64,000 nucleotides of DNA from Candidatus Wallbacteria bacterium (GTDB lineage Bacteria; Muiribacteriota; UBA6191; JACPRK01), in the NCBI GenBank assembly GCA_016213845.1, contig JACQZN010000013.1, positions 62,001-126,000 on the forward strand, read 5' to 3'. Made by a program: the position numbers and the translations under genes. Positions 34,691 through 43,381 of the stretch are shown one piece after another. Under the pieces are notes generated by a model. It had not been told where the DNA came from. It worked only from the letters and a program-made list of their open reading frames with translations, and did no database searches. Numbering within the stretch: the first letter of the stretch is position 1; each line of letters starts with the position of its first letter.

Positions 34691-35716
34691 TCACTCGAAC
34701 ATGATCTGGCCGAACGTCTCCTTCAGGGTCTCGCGCTCGGCCGTCATCTCACGGACGAACTTCGTATCGAGGCAACGGCCCATCGCCAGTAGACTCGTGA
34801 AGGGCGCCGAGCCTTTCGGACCCGCGATACCGGGGTCGGCCGGATACATGTAGCCTTCGACCATGGCGCGCTGCCCCTCGGGGCTCATGACGAATCGGAC
34901 GAAGCGCTCGGCCGCGACGGGCTGGTCGGTGCCGGCGACGATGGCGATGGGGCTCGGAATCACGACGGCGCCGTCGCGCGGATAGACGATCTCGACGGGC
35001 GAGCGATTTTCGCGCGCCTTCAGCAGGTTCTCGAGCAGAAGCACTCCGACCGGCCGGTCGCCCGTCTCGATGCGCCGCAGCACGGCGCTGTTGCCGCCTT
35101 CCACGACGACGTCGGAAGCGCGCAGTGCCTTGAAGTAGTCCCAGCCCAGCTTGTTCGAGAGCATCGCGACCGTGGCCAGAGCGGTCCCCGACTTGAGGGG
35201 GTCGCCGATGACGACCTTTCCCTGCCACCTGGGCTGGGTCAGCTCGGCGAAGGTTTCGGGCGCCTGGTCCGCACTGAAGATCTGCGCGTTGTAGCCAATC
35301 ACCATCACGGCAGCGCGGCTGGTCAGGTACGCGCCCTCGGGGTCGGTCAGGGCCGGCGGTACCCGCGAGGCCTCCGGCGGCCGGTAGGGGCGCAGGAGGC
35401 CCTCTTCCTTGAGGGCCTGGTACCAGAACGGATCGGCGGTCATGAGGATGTCAGCCGGTGTCTGGCCGCTGGCGAGCTCGGCGGTGATGCGGGCCGCGAC
35501 TTCCTCGCTTCCGGCCTTGTACCAGCGCAGCTTCACGCCCGCCATCGCAGCCTGCGCCTGGGGAGCCAGCTTGTCGAGCACTTCTCGGTAGATGGAGGTG
35601 TAGATCCAGAGCTCCGGCTCCTTCGGCTCCCCGCAGCCGGACAGCGCCAGGCAGCCGGCGAGCAGGAAGAGCGCCGCCGCGCGCTGAAGGCACGCGCCGC
35701 CAGCCGCAGAGTTCAC
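34691..35716 (-). CDS. ABC importer substrate-binding lipoprotein (FbpA/AfuA family)
   Basis: This 341-residue lipoprotein captures the ligand for the permease encoded next to it. The GTG start at 35716 overlaps the HAD phosphatase stop by 4 nt (GTGA) and has AGGAG about 9 nt upstream, so the two are translationally coupled. The lipobox is LALSGC. The binding-protein fold starts LWIYTSIYREVLDKLAPQ. In true Fe(III)-binding FbpA proteins, a paired tyrosine occurs in the segment after the conserved region GNSAVLRRIETGDRPVGVLL; here that place reads LLLENLL and no Tyr pair is seen. Iron is therefore less likely than an anionic ligand such as a sugar phosphate or phosphonate (inference). Confidence 0.88.
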   Translation of the reverse strand: MNSAAGGACLQRAAALFLLAGCLALSGCGEPKEPELWIYTSIYREVLDKLAPQAQAAMAGVKLRWYKAGSEEVAARITAELASGQTPADILMTADPFWYQALKEEGLLRPYRPPEASRVPPALTDPEGAYLTSRAAVMVIGYNAQIFSADQAPETFAELTQPRWQGKVVIGDPLKSGTALATVAMLSNKLGWDYFKALRASDVVVEGGNSAVLRRIETGDRPVGVLLLENLLKARENRSPVEIVYPRDGAVVIPSPIAIVAGTDQPVAAERFVRFVMSPEGQRAMVEGYMYPADPGIAGPKGSAPFTSLLAMGRCLDTKFVREMTAERETLKETFGQIMFE

Positions 35717-36492
35717 GCCCGGCTGCTCCTGCGCGCCAGCACCCAGTCGAGCAGCTCGACGAAACCGGCGCCTTCGCGGCCTCGCGTAACAAAGGCCGGG
35801 GGCGTCGCCAGGCGCCCCAGAACGCGCTCGATGTTGGCCACTCCGACCGACAACGGAAAGACGTTCGTGTCGAAGAGAGTGGCGTCGGTTTCGGAATCGC
35901 CGACGGTCAGGACCTGGCCGTGGTCGACCGCCGGAGTGCGGGCAGCCAGCCATCGGGCCAGGGCGCGTCCCTTCGTATGGCCCGGCAGCTTCACGTGGAC
36001 GTGGATGGAGCTGGCCGAGGTCTCGAAGCCATGCCGGGCAGCGACGCGATCGATCGCGCTGCGCGTCGCCGCCGACAAGCCGTCGACGAGATAGGCATGA
36101 TCCGTCAGCCGCGCGAAGGTGTCGCCCGAGGTGACGGCTTCGGGTGCCTCGTGCGCGATGTCGGCGTGGCAGGCCGCCAGCCGCTCGCGCAAGTGCGCGA
36201 TGTCCTGGTCCCCCGCCGGCAGGATCTGGCAGGAGTCCGGCCCGGCCAGCACGCCCCCGTTCTCGCCGATCACCGCATCGACGCCCGGCAGGTACGCCGC
36301 CAGTGCCATGACGAAACCCGCCGGCCGCCCCGTCACGACCACGACGGAGAGCCCGGCGTCCCGGGCGCGCTCCAGCGCATGAAGAGTGCGGCCGCTTAAC
36401 CGTGCCCCCAGGGTCATCGTGTCATCGATGTCGGAAGCGATGACCCGCAGGGCGCTGCACTCGCCGGCCGTCAGCTCCTCGATCGGACGCAT
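35713..36492 (-). CDS. HAD-family (Cof-type, IIB) phosphatase
   Basis: This is a cytoplasmic phosphatase of 259 residues. The nucleophile motif is VIASDIDDTMTLGARLSGRT, motif II is VVVVTGRPAGF, a Lys motif is LPGHTKGRALARWL, and the Mg-binding motif is VLTVGDSETDATLFDTN. A IIB-type cap covers about residues 85-180. Cof-type enzymes mostly remove phosphate from sugar phosphates. It is the first gene of the ABC importer operon and overlaps the binding-protein gene by 4 nt. It may process the imported phosphorylated substrate (inference). A TGATACGAT sequence just upstream of the ATG may be a -10 box. Confidence 0.88.
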   Translation of the reverse strand: MRPIEELTAGECSALRVIASDIDDTMTLGARLSGRTLHALERARDAGLSVVVVTGRPAGFVMALAAYLPGVDAVIGENGGVLAGPDSCQILPAGDQDIAHLRERLAACHADIAHEAPEAVTSGDTFARLTDHAYLVDGLSAATRSAIDRVAARHGFETSASSIHVHVKLPGHTKGRALARWLAARTPAVDHGQVLTVGDSETDATLFDTNVFPLSVGVANIERVLGRLATPPAFVTRGREGAGFVELLDWVLARRSSRA

Positions 36493-36559
36493 CGCCGCAT
36501 CGTATCACGTGCGCTGGAGAGCGGACGGCGAGAGGCAAGAAGAGGGCGGGTGGAGGGGG

Positions 36560-36712
36560 AGTAGACAGTAGACAGTAGTCAGTAGGTAGCGGAAACAATG
36601 GGGCCCTGACTGTCCGGGCGGGGGTCTTTACCCATCCCGAGCTGCCCAAAGTTGGCCAGGCCTTTCATTCACGCCTGACTCCTCAAGCCTCACTCCTCAA
36701 GCCTCAAGCCTT
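36560..36712. repeat. Two degenerate repeat arrays in a 211-bp spacer
   Basis: Units of the TAGACAGTAGTCAG type occupy 36560-36589. Units of the CTCCTCAAGCCTCACTCCTC type occupy 36674-36712. On the minus strand the second array reads GGCTTGAGGCTTGAGG and provides the TGA stop (36704-36706) of the radical SAM gene. The region between 36590 and 36673 shows nothing I can name. Confidence 0.8.
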
Positions 36713-38197
36713 GTGCCATCGGGCCAGGGCGAAGCGCTGGCGATCGCTCAAGCGGTTCCCGAGCTGGCTCATGGTGATGGCCAGGTTGAACATCCACTTG
36801 ATGCCGTTGGTGAACCAGATCCACTTGGAGGGATGGAGCCACCAGAGGTACCACATCCGGCGCAGGCTCAGGTAGAACCGCCAGTAGGCCTTGCGCTGGT
36901 AGGCGTTGAGGTCGATGCCTGTCGCCTGGGTGTAGTAGGTGTGCATCCCGTGGTAGGTCCAGCTGCCGTCGAACTCGAAATCGGTGTCGCCGCGAGCGCG
37001 CACCTGGTCGGCGAGCTCCGTGCCTTCGAAGGGGACGACGCAGAAGAAGTAGGCGTAGACCAGGTCTAGCTCACAGGCGAAGTCGATGGTCGCGTCGATC
37101 TCCTCGGGCGTCTCGCCGGGAAAGCCGAGCATGAAAAAGCCGAGAGGCATGATCCCTTCACGCCGGGCGAGCGTGATGTTCTGCTTGAGCTTCTGCAGGT
37201 TGTTGTTCTTCTTCAGGAACTTCTGCAGCCGAACCGTGGCCGTCTCGACGGCGAACGACATGTAGTACGTCCCGGCGCGCGCCAGCTTGACGATCAGCTC
37301 CTCGTCCATGATGTCGCCACGGACGCCGTTGGGGAAACTCAGGCTGACGTCGAGCCCCCGCTCGACGATCATGTCCATGATCCGCTTGGCGCGCGGCGCG
37401 TCGAGATTGAAGATGTCGTCGAAGAAGTGGAACTCCCGCACGCCCAGCTCCCGATAGAGGTACTCCATCTCCGCCAGCACGTTCTCGGGACTGCGGAACC
37501 GGGTCTTCTTGCCGAAGTTGGTGTGGCAGTAGGTGCAGCGATAGGGGCACCCGCGCGACGTGAAGAGCGCCATGTACGGCTTTTTCTTGTAGATGCCGTA
37601 CGTCATGTTGATGACGCCCTCGCTATAGGCCGGGATGTCGATCAGGTCCCACGCGGGGAACGGCATGGCGTCCAGGTCTTCGATCGGGCGCCTTTGCGCC
37701 GTGCGGGTCATGCCGATCCCGTTCCAGAATGCGATCCCGGCCACCCCGCCCAGTTCCGACTCCGTCTCGAAGGCGTCCAGGAGCTCCAGGAAGGTCTCCT
37801 CACCTTCACCCAGGACGACACAGTCCACGCCGGGCGCCGAGGCCAGCCGAGCAGTGTCTGAGCTGCACGCCGGCCCCCCGATCACGACTCGCGTCCGCGG
37901 CAGAGTCCGCCGTACCGCGCTCGCGATGGCGCTCATCTCCGGCACCTCGGCGGAAAGTCCGCTGATCCCCACGACCTCGGGCGCCAGCTCCCCCACGCGC
38001 CGCCGGACGGCTTCGATGTCCAGTCCCTCGACCCCAGCGTCGATGAGCGAGATCTCGTACCGCCCGGGCCGCTTCGCCCGGAGGTAGGCCGCCAGATACA
38101 TGATCCCGAGTGGCGGGACCACGGCACGCCATCGCATGCAGTCCGGCATCTCGTCCGTCGGATTCCCCCGGATCAGACAGATCTTCCGAATCTCCAT
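36704..38197 (-). CDS. B12-binding radical SAM enzyme
   Basis: This is a 497-residue radical SAM enzyme with an N-terminal cobalamin-binding domain. The ATG at 38197 has GGAGG about 10 nt upstream. Residues about 1-165 form the B12-binding domain (VVPPLGIMYLAAYLRAK, VVGISGLSAEVPEM, VVLGEGEETFLELLDAF). The [4Fe-4S] motif SRGCPYRCTYCHTNFGKKTR lies at about residues 195-215. FHFFDDIFNLD and GFFMLGFPGETPEEIDATID follow. The C-terminal 90 residues are rich in Trp and Tyr (RMWYLWWLHPSKWIWFTN), suggesting membrane association. It belongs to the BchE/hopanoid-modifying/antibiotic-type group, but the reaction cannot be predicted. The stop codon lies within a repeat unit. Confidence 0.9.
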   Translation of the reverse strand: MEIRKICLIRGNPTDEMPDCMRWRAVVPPLGIMYLAAYLRAKRPGRYEISLIDAGVEGLDIEAVRRRVGELAPEVVGISGLSAEVPEMSAIASAVRRTLPRTRVVIGGPACSSDTARLASAPGVDCVVLGEGEETFLELLDAFETESELGGVAGIAFWNGIGMTRTAQRRPIEDLDAMPFPAWDLIDIPAYSEGVINMTYGIYKKKPYMALFTSRGCPYRCTYCHTNFGKKTRFRSPENVLAEMEYLYRELGVREFHFFDDIFNLDAPRAKRIMDMIVERGLDVSLSFPNGVRGDIMDEELIVKLARAGTYYMSFAVETATVRLQKFLKKNNNLQKLKQNITLARREGIMPLGFFMLGFPGETPEEIDATIDFACELDLVYAYFFCVVPFEGTELADQVRARGDTDFEFDGSWTYHGMHTYYTQATGIDLNAYQRKAYWRFYLSLRRMWYLWWLHPSKWIWFTNGIKWMFNLAITMSQLGNRLSDRQRFALARWHKA

Positions 38198-38257
38198 GGC
38201 CCCTTGCCTCCGTCGCTCCGGCCGGCCGCTTCCGTGATCGGACGTCACAGGTGTGTG

Positions 38258-38273
38258 CGTGACCTCCCTCACA
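38258..38273. promoter_or_regulatory. CRP-like operator candidate upstream of the radical SAM gene
   Basis: CGTGA-CCTCCC-TCACA matches the CRP-type dyad TGTGA-N6-TCACA at nine of ten half-site positions. It lies 60-76 nt upstream of the radical SAM start codon. This window also encodes a class III cyclase, but no CRP-type transcription factor is here, so binding is speculative. Confidence 0.3.
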
Positions 38274-38275
38274 GT

Positions 38276-38295
38276 ATGTCACGCATTTGTAACAT
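38276..38295. promoter_or_regulatory. Second dyad upstream of the radical SAM gene
   Basis: ATGTCAC-GCATTT-GTAACAT is a 20-bp inverted repeat with 6 of 7 arm positions matching. It sits 2 bp from the CRP-like dyad in an AT-richer stretch and is a plausible operator. The protein that might bind it is unknown. Confidence 0.35.
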
Positions 38296-38310
38296 CCGCC
38301 ACATGGGCCG

Positions 38311-38889
38311 TTACCGCCCCCGGGACCCGTCGACATGATCCTCCACGAGCGGTGACGCTCCGAGAAGCCGCTTGTCGGGGTTCGGGAAGTCGCCGCCCGC
38401 GGCGCGCAGGTCGTCATAGTGCCGCCGGGCGGCCGGCCAGCGCTGGACGGCGCAGAGCGCTTCGATGATTCGCTGTTTGGCCTCCAGATTGGCCGGGTCC
38501 AGGTCGATCGCCTCGCGCAGCATCGCGATCGCCTCGTCGGTCTTGCCCATCGAGAGGACGGCTTCCGCCCCGTAGGTGTTGAACCGAGATTGCCGCCATT
38601 TGCGGCGAGCCTCGAGGCGCTCGTTCAGCCCGTCCAGGAACTGCGGGTCCCAGAGATCGCCATGCACCAGGTTGCTCCACGGAGGCCGGGCTGCGTCCCG
38701 CTCGGGCGCCGGTACTTCCTCTCGCAGCTGGGGCGGCAACTTCGACGGCATCCGGGCCTGGCTGTCCGAAATGCTGATGGCGACGAGTGCTGCCGAAAGC
38801 ACGAGGTAGCCCAGGACTCGTCCGCGCTCGGGCCCTGGCTCCAGTGAAGAGGCCGGCTGCTTGTCCTTGTCGTCCCCGAGTTCGGGCAT
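38311..38889 (-). CDS. Membrane-anchored TPR protein
   Basis: This is a 192-residue protein with a single membrane helix at about residues 25-42 (VLGYLVLSAALVAISISDSQ). A C-terminal region contains TPR-type helices (AEAVLSMGKTDEAIAMLREA, ANLEAKQRIIEALCAVQRWP). I chose the ATG at 38889 because GGGGGA lies about 6 nt upstream; an in-frame ATG at 38910 is possible. A short cytoplasmic N-terminus and a periplasmic TPR region is the likely topology. It is on the same strand between the ABC permease and radical SAM genes; no functional link is evident. Confidence 0.75.
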   Translation of the reverse strand: MPELGDDKDKQPASSLEPGPERGRVLGYLVLSAALVAISISDSQARMPSKLPPQLREEVPAPERDAARPPWSNLVHGDLWDPQFLDGLNERLEARRKWRQSRFNTYGAEAVLSMGKTDEAIAMLREAIDLDPANLEAKQRIIEALCAVQRWPAARRHYDDLRAAGGDFPNPDKRLLGASPLVEDHVDGSRGR

Positions 38890-38956
38890 CGTTGGTCCCC
38901 CTTTCAACAAGCTAACACTCGCCGCCCGCGCCCGCCATGCCGGGCGTGGGATACTT

Positions 38957-39976
38957 TCAGGTCTTCATACGCGGGTCGAGCGCGTCGCGCAACCCGTCGC
39001 CCAGCAGGTTGAACCCGAAGACGGCCAGCATGATGGCCACGCCCGGCAGGATCGGCAGCCACCAGAGCGGCACGAGATCGCCCTGGCTCTTCGCCACCAT
39101 CAATCCCCAGGAAGGCGTCGGCTCCTGCGCCCCGAACCCCAGAAACGACAGGCCCGCCTCGGAGAGGATCGCCCCAGCCATTCCCAGGCTCACCTGGACG
39201 ATGATCGGTGCCATCGTGTTGGGCGAGAGGTGCTGAAACAGGATGCGCGCGTCGGTCGCCCCCATGGCGCGGGCCGCCTCGATGAACTCCTTCTGCTTGA
39301 GCGAGAGCACCTGCGCCCGCACCACCCGCGCAATCGACGGCCACCCTATCAGACCGATGATCACGAAGATCGTCTCGATCGTCGGAATCCCGAACATCGC
39401 GATGATCGTCATCACCAGCAGCAGGAACGGGAACGCCAGGATGACCTCCGTCGCCGCCATCAGGAGCGCGTCGATCCACCCCCCGTAGTAGCCCGCGATC
39501 AACCCCAGCACCGTGCCGATCGCCACGGCCACGCCCTGGCTGATCACCGCAACCTCCAGGCTGATGACGCTCCCATGCACCAACCGGCTGAAGACGTCCC
39601 GGCCCAGATTGTCGACGCTCAGCCAGTGCTCGCCCGAGAAGTCCGGCAGCCGCACCACGGTGTCGGCGTACTTCCCCGAGAGCGTCTCGGCCGACCGCTG
39701 CTCCACCGCCGCGTAATCCTGGTACGACGGCGTGTACGGGCCAATCCAAGGCGCCAGGAAGGCGACCAGGCAGAGCCCCAGGATGATGTAGTAGCCGGCC
39801 ATCGCGGACAGATTCCGCTTCAACCGCTTCCAGGCGTCGATCCAGAGACTTCGCCAGACCGGCATCGGCGCCAGCGGCGCCAGCATCAACAGCACCAGCA
39901 CGGCCGCAGCCACCAACCGCAGCCACACCTCCGGGGAGGAGTACGAGAGGACGAAGATCTTTCCGTTATCGTGCAT
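38957..39976 (-). CDS. Oligopeptide-type ABC transporter permease (OppC/DppC)
   Basis: This is the second permease subunit of a peptide-type importer, 339 residues. The ATG at 39976 lies 5 bp after the stop of the OppB gene. It shows the OppC-type N-terminal membrane segment and SVDNLGRDVFSRLVHGSVIS. The EAA loop is KEFIEAARAMGATDARILFQ, and LSEAGLSFLGFGAQEPTPSW is the typical C-terminal signature. The end, LGDGLRDALDPRMK, is diagnostic of the family. There is an unusual extra hydrophobic helix at the N-terminus (VWLRLVAAAVLVLLMLAPLA). No ATPase genes follow in the operon, so they must be encoded elsewhere. Confidence 0.94.
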   Translation of the reverse strand: MHDNGKIFVLSYSSPEVWLRLVAAAVLVLLMLAPLAPMPVWRSLWIDAWKRLKRNLSAMAGYYIILGLCLVAFLAPWIGPYTPSYQDYAAVEQRSAETLSGKYADTVVRLPDFSGEHWLSVDNLGRDVFSRLVHGSVISLEVAVISQGVAVAIGTVLGLIAGYYGGWIDALLMAATEVILAFPFLLLVMTIIAMFGIPTIETIFVIIGLIGWPSIARVVRAQVLSLKQKEFIEAARAMGATDARILFQHLSPNTMAPIIVQVSLGMAGAILSEAGLSFLGFGAQEPTPSWGLMVAKSQGDLVPLWWLPILPGVAIMLAVFGFNLLGDGLRDALDPRMKT

Positions 39977-39981
39977 GTCGA

Positions 39982-41133
39982 TCAGCTGTAGCGGATGCGC
40001 GGGTCCAGGAACGCGTAGGAGAGGTCCACCAACAGGTTGGCCAGCACGTAGACCACGGACACCAGCAGCACCGTCCCCATGATCAACGGCGTGTTCATGT
40101 CCTTCAGTGCGCTCCACGACTGATACCCCAGCCCGGGAATTGAAAAGATGGTTTCGGTCAGCACGGCGCCCGTGAGCAACCCCGCCAGCTCCAACCCCAA
40201 GACCGTTACCACCGGGATCAGCGCGTTGCGTACGGCGTGCTTCATCACGACCGTCCATTCGTCCAGACCCTTGGCGCGCGCCGTGCGGATGTAGTCTTGC
40301 CGGATCACCTCGAGCATCGTCGTCCGCATCATTCTCGCCAGCGCCGCTCCCGGGCGCACCCCCAGCGCTATCGCCGGCAACACGAGGTACACGGGAAGCC
40401 GCACCTCCAGCAGCCAGCCAGGCGGCACGATGAACCAGGGCAGATGGACAGTCAGCCATGGAAGCACCGATTCGTCCATCCCCACACCAGGCAGCAACCG
40501 CCAGTACTTCGTGAACAGAAGGATGCTCACGAGCCCGACCAAGTAGATCGGCACCGAGATGCCGAGGATGGCCCCGATCATCGCTAGCCGATCGACCCAG
40601 GTGTTCTGGTACACCGCCGAGAGAATGCCCAAGGTCAGCCCCATGACCACGGCTACGACGATGCCGGCCAGCGCCAGCTGCAGCGTCACCGACGCGCCCT
40701 GGATCAGCATCTCCGAAACGGGCTGCTGCGTGCGGTTGGCCTTGCCCAGGTCGAAGTTCAGGAGCAAGTTGAAGAGGCTGCGGAAGTACTGCGTCTCGTG
40801 GCGCTGATCGTGAAAGAACTGGCTCCAGCTGGCCGGGCTCAGGTACGAGCCGCTCCTGAAAGCCCTCGTGTTGAAGAAGACCGGGTCGTCCAACCCCAGC
40901 TCCTCCCGGATGCGCTCCACCGTGTTCACGTCACCGTGCTGGCCCAGCATCAGCCGCGCCGGGTCGGCCAGACCCAGCTTCGTGCGCTTCTCCTCAGGGA
41001 CGCCCAGCAGCGCCTCCACCCAGTTCACGGGCGGATTGAAAATCTCGATGTGCGACAGGCAGAAGGTGAGCGTGTAGACCGCGAACACCACGCCCGCCGC
41101 AACCAACAGCCTCCGGAGGGTGTAGACGAGCAT
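39982..41133 (-). CDS. Oligopeptide-type ABC transporter permease (OppB/DppB)
   Basis: This is the first permease subunit, 383 residues. Its ATG at 41131-41133 overlaps the binding-protein stop by 1 nt. It starts MLVYTLRRLLVAAGVVFAVY, as OppB proteins do. A periplasmic loop of about 100 residues follows (about 30-130). The conserved cytoplasmic loop is DYIRTARAKGLDEWTVVMKH with AVRNALIPVVTVLGLELAGL after it. It ends LLVDLSYAFLDPRIRYS. Together with the downstream OppC gene it makes the membrane pore of the importer. Confidence 0.94.
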   Translation of the reverse strand: MLVYTLRRLLVAAGVVFAVYTLTFCLSHIEIFNPPVNWVEALLGVPEEKRTKLGLADPARLMLGQHGDVNTVERIREELGLDDPVFFNTRAFRSGSYLSPASWSQFFHDQRHETQYFRSLFNLLLNFDLGKANRTQQPVSEMLIQGASVTLQLALAGIVVAVVMGLTLGILSAVYQNTWVDRLAMIGAILGISVPIYLVGLVSILLFTKYWRLLPGVGMDESVLPWLTVHLPWFIVPPGWLLEVRLPVYLVLPAIALGVRPGAALARMMRTTMLEVIRQDYIRTARAKGLDEWTVVMKHAVRNALIPVVTVLGLELAGLLTGAVLTETIFSIPGLGYQSWSALKDMNTPLIMGTVLLVSVVYVLANLLVDLSYAFLDPRIRYS

Positions 41134-43289
41134 CAGTTCCCCGGCTTCATCTGGCTCTGGTCCAGCCAGGCGCCTCGCATCCGGATGGCGTCGTTGCCCA
41201 GCGGCGTGAAGACGACACCCTTCACATACGGCTTCCGAAGGAACGGCTGCCGCGAGTGGTACAGGAACGTCCACGGCGAATCCGCCACGATCTGCTTCTC
41301 CAGCTCCTGGTAGATCTTCACACGGTCGGCCATACCCAGAGTCGTGCGGCCTCTTTCCAACAGCTCGTCCACCTTGGGGTTGTTGTACATCGAGTAGTTG
41401 CCCGCTTCGCCGCGGTTCTTCGAGTGAAAGAGAATGTAAAGGAAGTTGTCCGGATCGGGATAGTCGGCGACCCAAGCCATCCGGAAAAGCGCCAGCTCTC
41501 CCCGGTCCACCTTCTTCAGGTAGGTCGACCAGTCCGTGGTCTGCAGCTTCACCTTCACGCCGATCTGCAGCAGGTTCTGCTGGATGACCTCCGCCAGGCG
41601 CGCATTCGGGTCGTTGGACGACGTGGCGTTGTACCAGTACTCCAGCTCGCCCAGCTTCGTCCGGTCCTCGTATCCGGCTTCCTTCAGCAGCGCGATCGCC
41701 TTTTCCTTGTCGTAGTCGCTGGCCTTCAGCTCCGGATTGTAGGCGGGCATCCCCGGCGGCAAGACGCCGTTGGCCACCTTGCCTCGTCCGCGTCGGATCA
41801 CGTTGAGGATGGTGTGCTTGTCAATGGCGTGGCTGAAGGCCTGGCGGACCCGCAGATCGTCGAACGGCTTCTTCGTCATGTTGAAGCCCATGTAGAAAGT
41901 CGACAGCGTCTCGCACTCCTCGAGAACGCCCGGATAGTCCTTCGTCGCCTTGATGGTCTCGTACTTCTCGTCGGGTACCTCGTTCACATGCTCCAGGTTC
42001 CCGATCTCGAACTCGTTCAAGCGCACCGACTCGTCGGGGATGACGCGGAAGCGCATCTTGTCGAGGTACGGGCGCCCAAGGAAGTAGTCCTTGAACGCCT
42101 CCAGCTCCACAACGACGTTATGCTGCCAGCTCGCGAACTTGAAAGGTCCCGTGCCGACCGGATGCTCCGAGAACCGATCGCCCCACTTCTCGATCTCTTC
42201 CCTCGGCACCACGCCGGCATTGGGCATCGCAAGCACCGTCAGGAACGGCGCAAACGGCTTCGCCAGCTCGATTCGCAGCGTCATCGGGGCCGGCGCCGCG
42301 ATCCCCTTCTTGACGTAGTCCTCGAACTTCGGCGCCTCCAGCTCCTGCATCAGCGCCGCATCGACCGCCACGGCCTTGGCGGCCTCACGCCCCTGGGCCA
42401 GCGCATCCGCCAGCTGCTTGAGCACTCCGCGGGCCTTCGCGATTGTCGCCAGGACCTTGTCCGGCTCGGGGATCTCGGCGCGAGTCAGGTGCTCCTTGTC
42501 GACAGCGTCCAGGAAGCGGATCGCCTCCTCGATGCGCGTGGCCTCGACCTTCTCGTACTGGCCGTCGGCCTGGTACTTGAGCTGGCCACGGGCCGACTGG
42601 ATCGCCTTGAACACGGGGTAACCCAGCACCTCGTCGAAGAGCCAGGCGCGCACGGAGGCCGTCTTCGGGTCCAACAGCCGGCGGAAACTGTAGACGAAAT
42701 CCTCGGCCGTGACCTCGCGCCCGGTGTGGAACTTGACGCCGGGCCGGATCTCGAAGGTGTAGACTCGGCCGTCCGGCGAAACCTCCCACGACCTGGCCAG
42801 CAGCGGCACCACGGAGAGGTCCTCGTCCTTGAACTCCACGAGGCCCTCGAAGATGTTGAGACCGACACGATGGGAGGTCGTGTCGGAGATCTGCGCGGGG
42901 TCGAGGCTGGGCGGATCGGTGCCGATGCCCTGCCGGTACTCGCCGCCAAAGCGCTCCGGATGGGCGGCCGCGGCGCTGACGGCCGCCACGGGCGCGGCCA
43001 CGGGAACGGTTGCCGGCGCGGCAGTCTGGGCGGCCGGATCGGAGGACAGCGGCGCCACGGGTGCTGCCACGGCAGGGCGCGAAAGCTCGGCAAGGCGCGC
43101 TTCGAGCGCTGCCATCCGCTCGTTGACCTTGATGGAGCTCTCGATCGCCTCGGCGCGCTGCTCGAGCTTGCCCACGCGGGTCTTGAGCTCCTCGACGTCG
43201 GACACCTTCGAAACGCGGACACAGCCGGTCCCGGAGAGCATGAGAAGGGTAAGAATGAGTGAACTGACTCGTCTCGACGAACCGGTCAA
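41133..43289 (-). CDS. Oligopeptide-type ABC transporter binding lipoprotein with N-terminal coiled coil
   Basis: This is a solute-binding lipoprotein (SBP_bac_5 family) of about 718 residues. I prefer a TTG start at 43289, with GGAAGG 8 nt upstream; it gives a standard lipoprotein signal ending LSGTGC. GTG (43298) and ATG (43370) starts are also in frame. A coiled coil follows the lipid anchor (DVEELKTRVGKLEQRAEAIE), then a Pro/Ala-rich spacer and the binding domain from about residue 115 (GIGTDPPSLDPAQISDTTSH). Family landmarks are PDGRVYTFEIRPGVKFHTGR and VGTGPFKFASW. A helical insertion of about 110 residues, starting near FKAIQSARGQLKY, splits the domain and makes the protein longer than usual. 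It heads the operon with OppB and OppC. Confidence 0.92.
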   Translation of the reverse strand: MTGSSRRVSSLILTLLMLSGTGCVRVSKVSDVEELKTRVGKLEQRAEAIESSIKVNERMAALEARLAELSRPAVAAPVAPLSSDPAAQTAAPATVPVAAPVAAVSAAAAHPERFGGEYRQGIGTDPPSLDPAQISDTTSHRVGLNIFEGLVEFKDEDLSVVPLLARSWEVSPDGRVYTFEIRPGVKFHTGREVTAEDFVYSFRRLLDPKTASVRAWLFDEVLGYPVFKAIQSARGQLKYQADGQYEKVEATRIEEAIRFLDAVDKEHLTRAEIPEPDKVLATIAKARGVLKQLADALAQGREAAKAVAVDAALMQELEAPKFEDYVKKGIAAPAPMTLRIELAKPFAPFLTVLAMPNAGVVPREEIEKWGDRFSEHPVGTGPFKFASWQHNVVVELEAFKDYFLGRPYLDKMRFRVIPDESVRLNEFEIGNLEHVNEVPDEKYETIKATKDYPGVLEECETLSTFYMGFNMTKKPFDDLRVRQAFSHAIDKHTILNVIRRGRGKVANGVLPPGMPAYNPELKASDYDKEKAIALLKEAGYEDRTKLGELEYWYNATSSNDPNARLAEVIQQNLLQIGVKVKLQTTDWSTYLKKVDRGELALFRMAWVADYPDPDNFLYILFHSKNRGEAGNYSMYNNPKVDELLERGRTTLGMADRVKIYQELEKQIVADSPWTFLYHSRQPFLRKPYVKGVVFTPLGNDAIRMRGAWLDQSQMKPGN

Positions 43290-43343
43290 GGCGGACACCT
43301 TCCTTCGCTGCGCGGCGCCGGAGCGACCCGCGGGAGCCGGAAG

Positions 43344-43370
43344 ATTATCATGGCGCGGGAGCAGATTCAA
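43344..43370 (-). promoter_or_regulatory. Candidate promoter of the oligopeptide-importer operon
   Basis: On the minus strand TTGAAT (43370-43365) is followed by GATAAT (43349-43344). The 15-bp spacing is shorter than ideal. It is located 55-80 nt before the proposed TTG start of the binding-protein gene and would exclude the ATG at 43370 as the true start. Confidence 0.3.
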
Positions 43371-43381
43371 TCGACCCGAGC

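Noticed and set aside
34691..35716. Naming the importer an iron(III) transporter
   Set aside because: The family resemblance is real, but the paired tyrosines for iron are not visible and the operon includes a phosphatase gene, so I left the substrate open.
36416..36649. Small minus-strand open frame near the HAD gene
   Set aside because: It overlaps the HAD coding start in another frame and a repeat array; no start signal or recognisable sequence.
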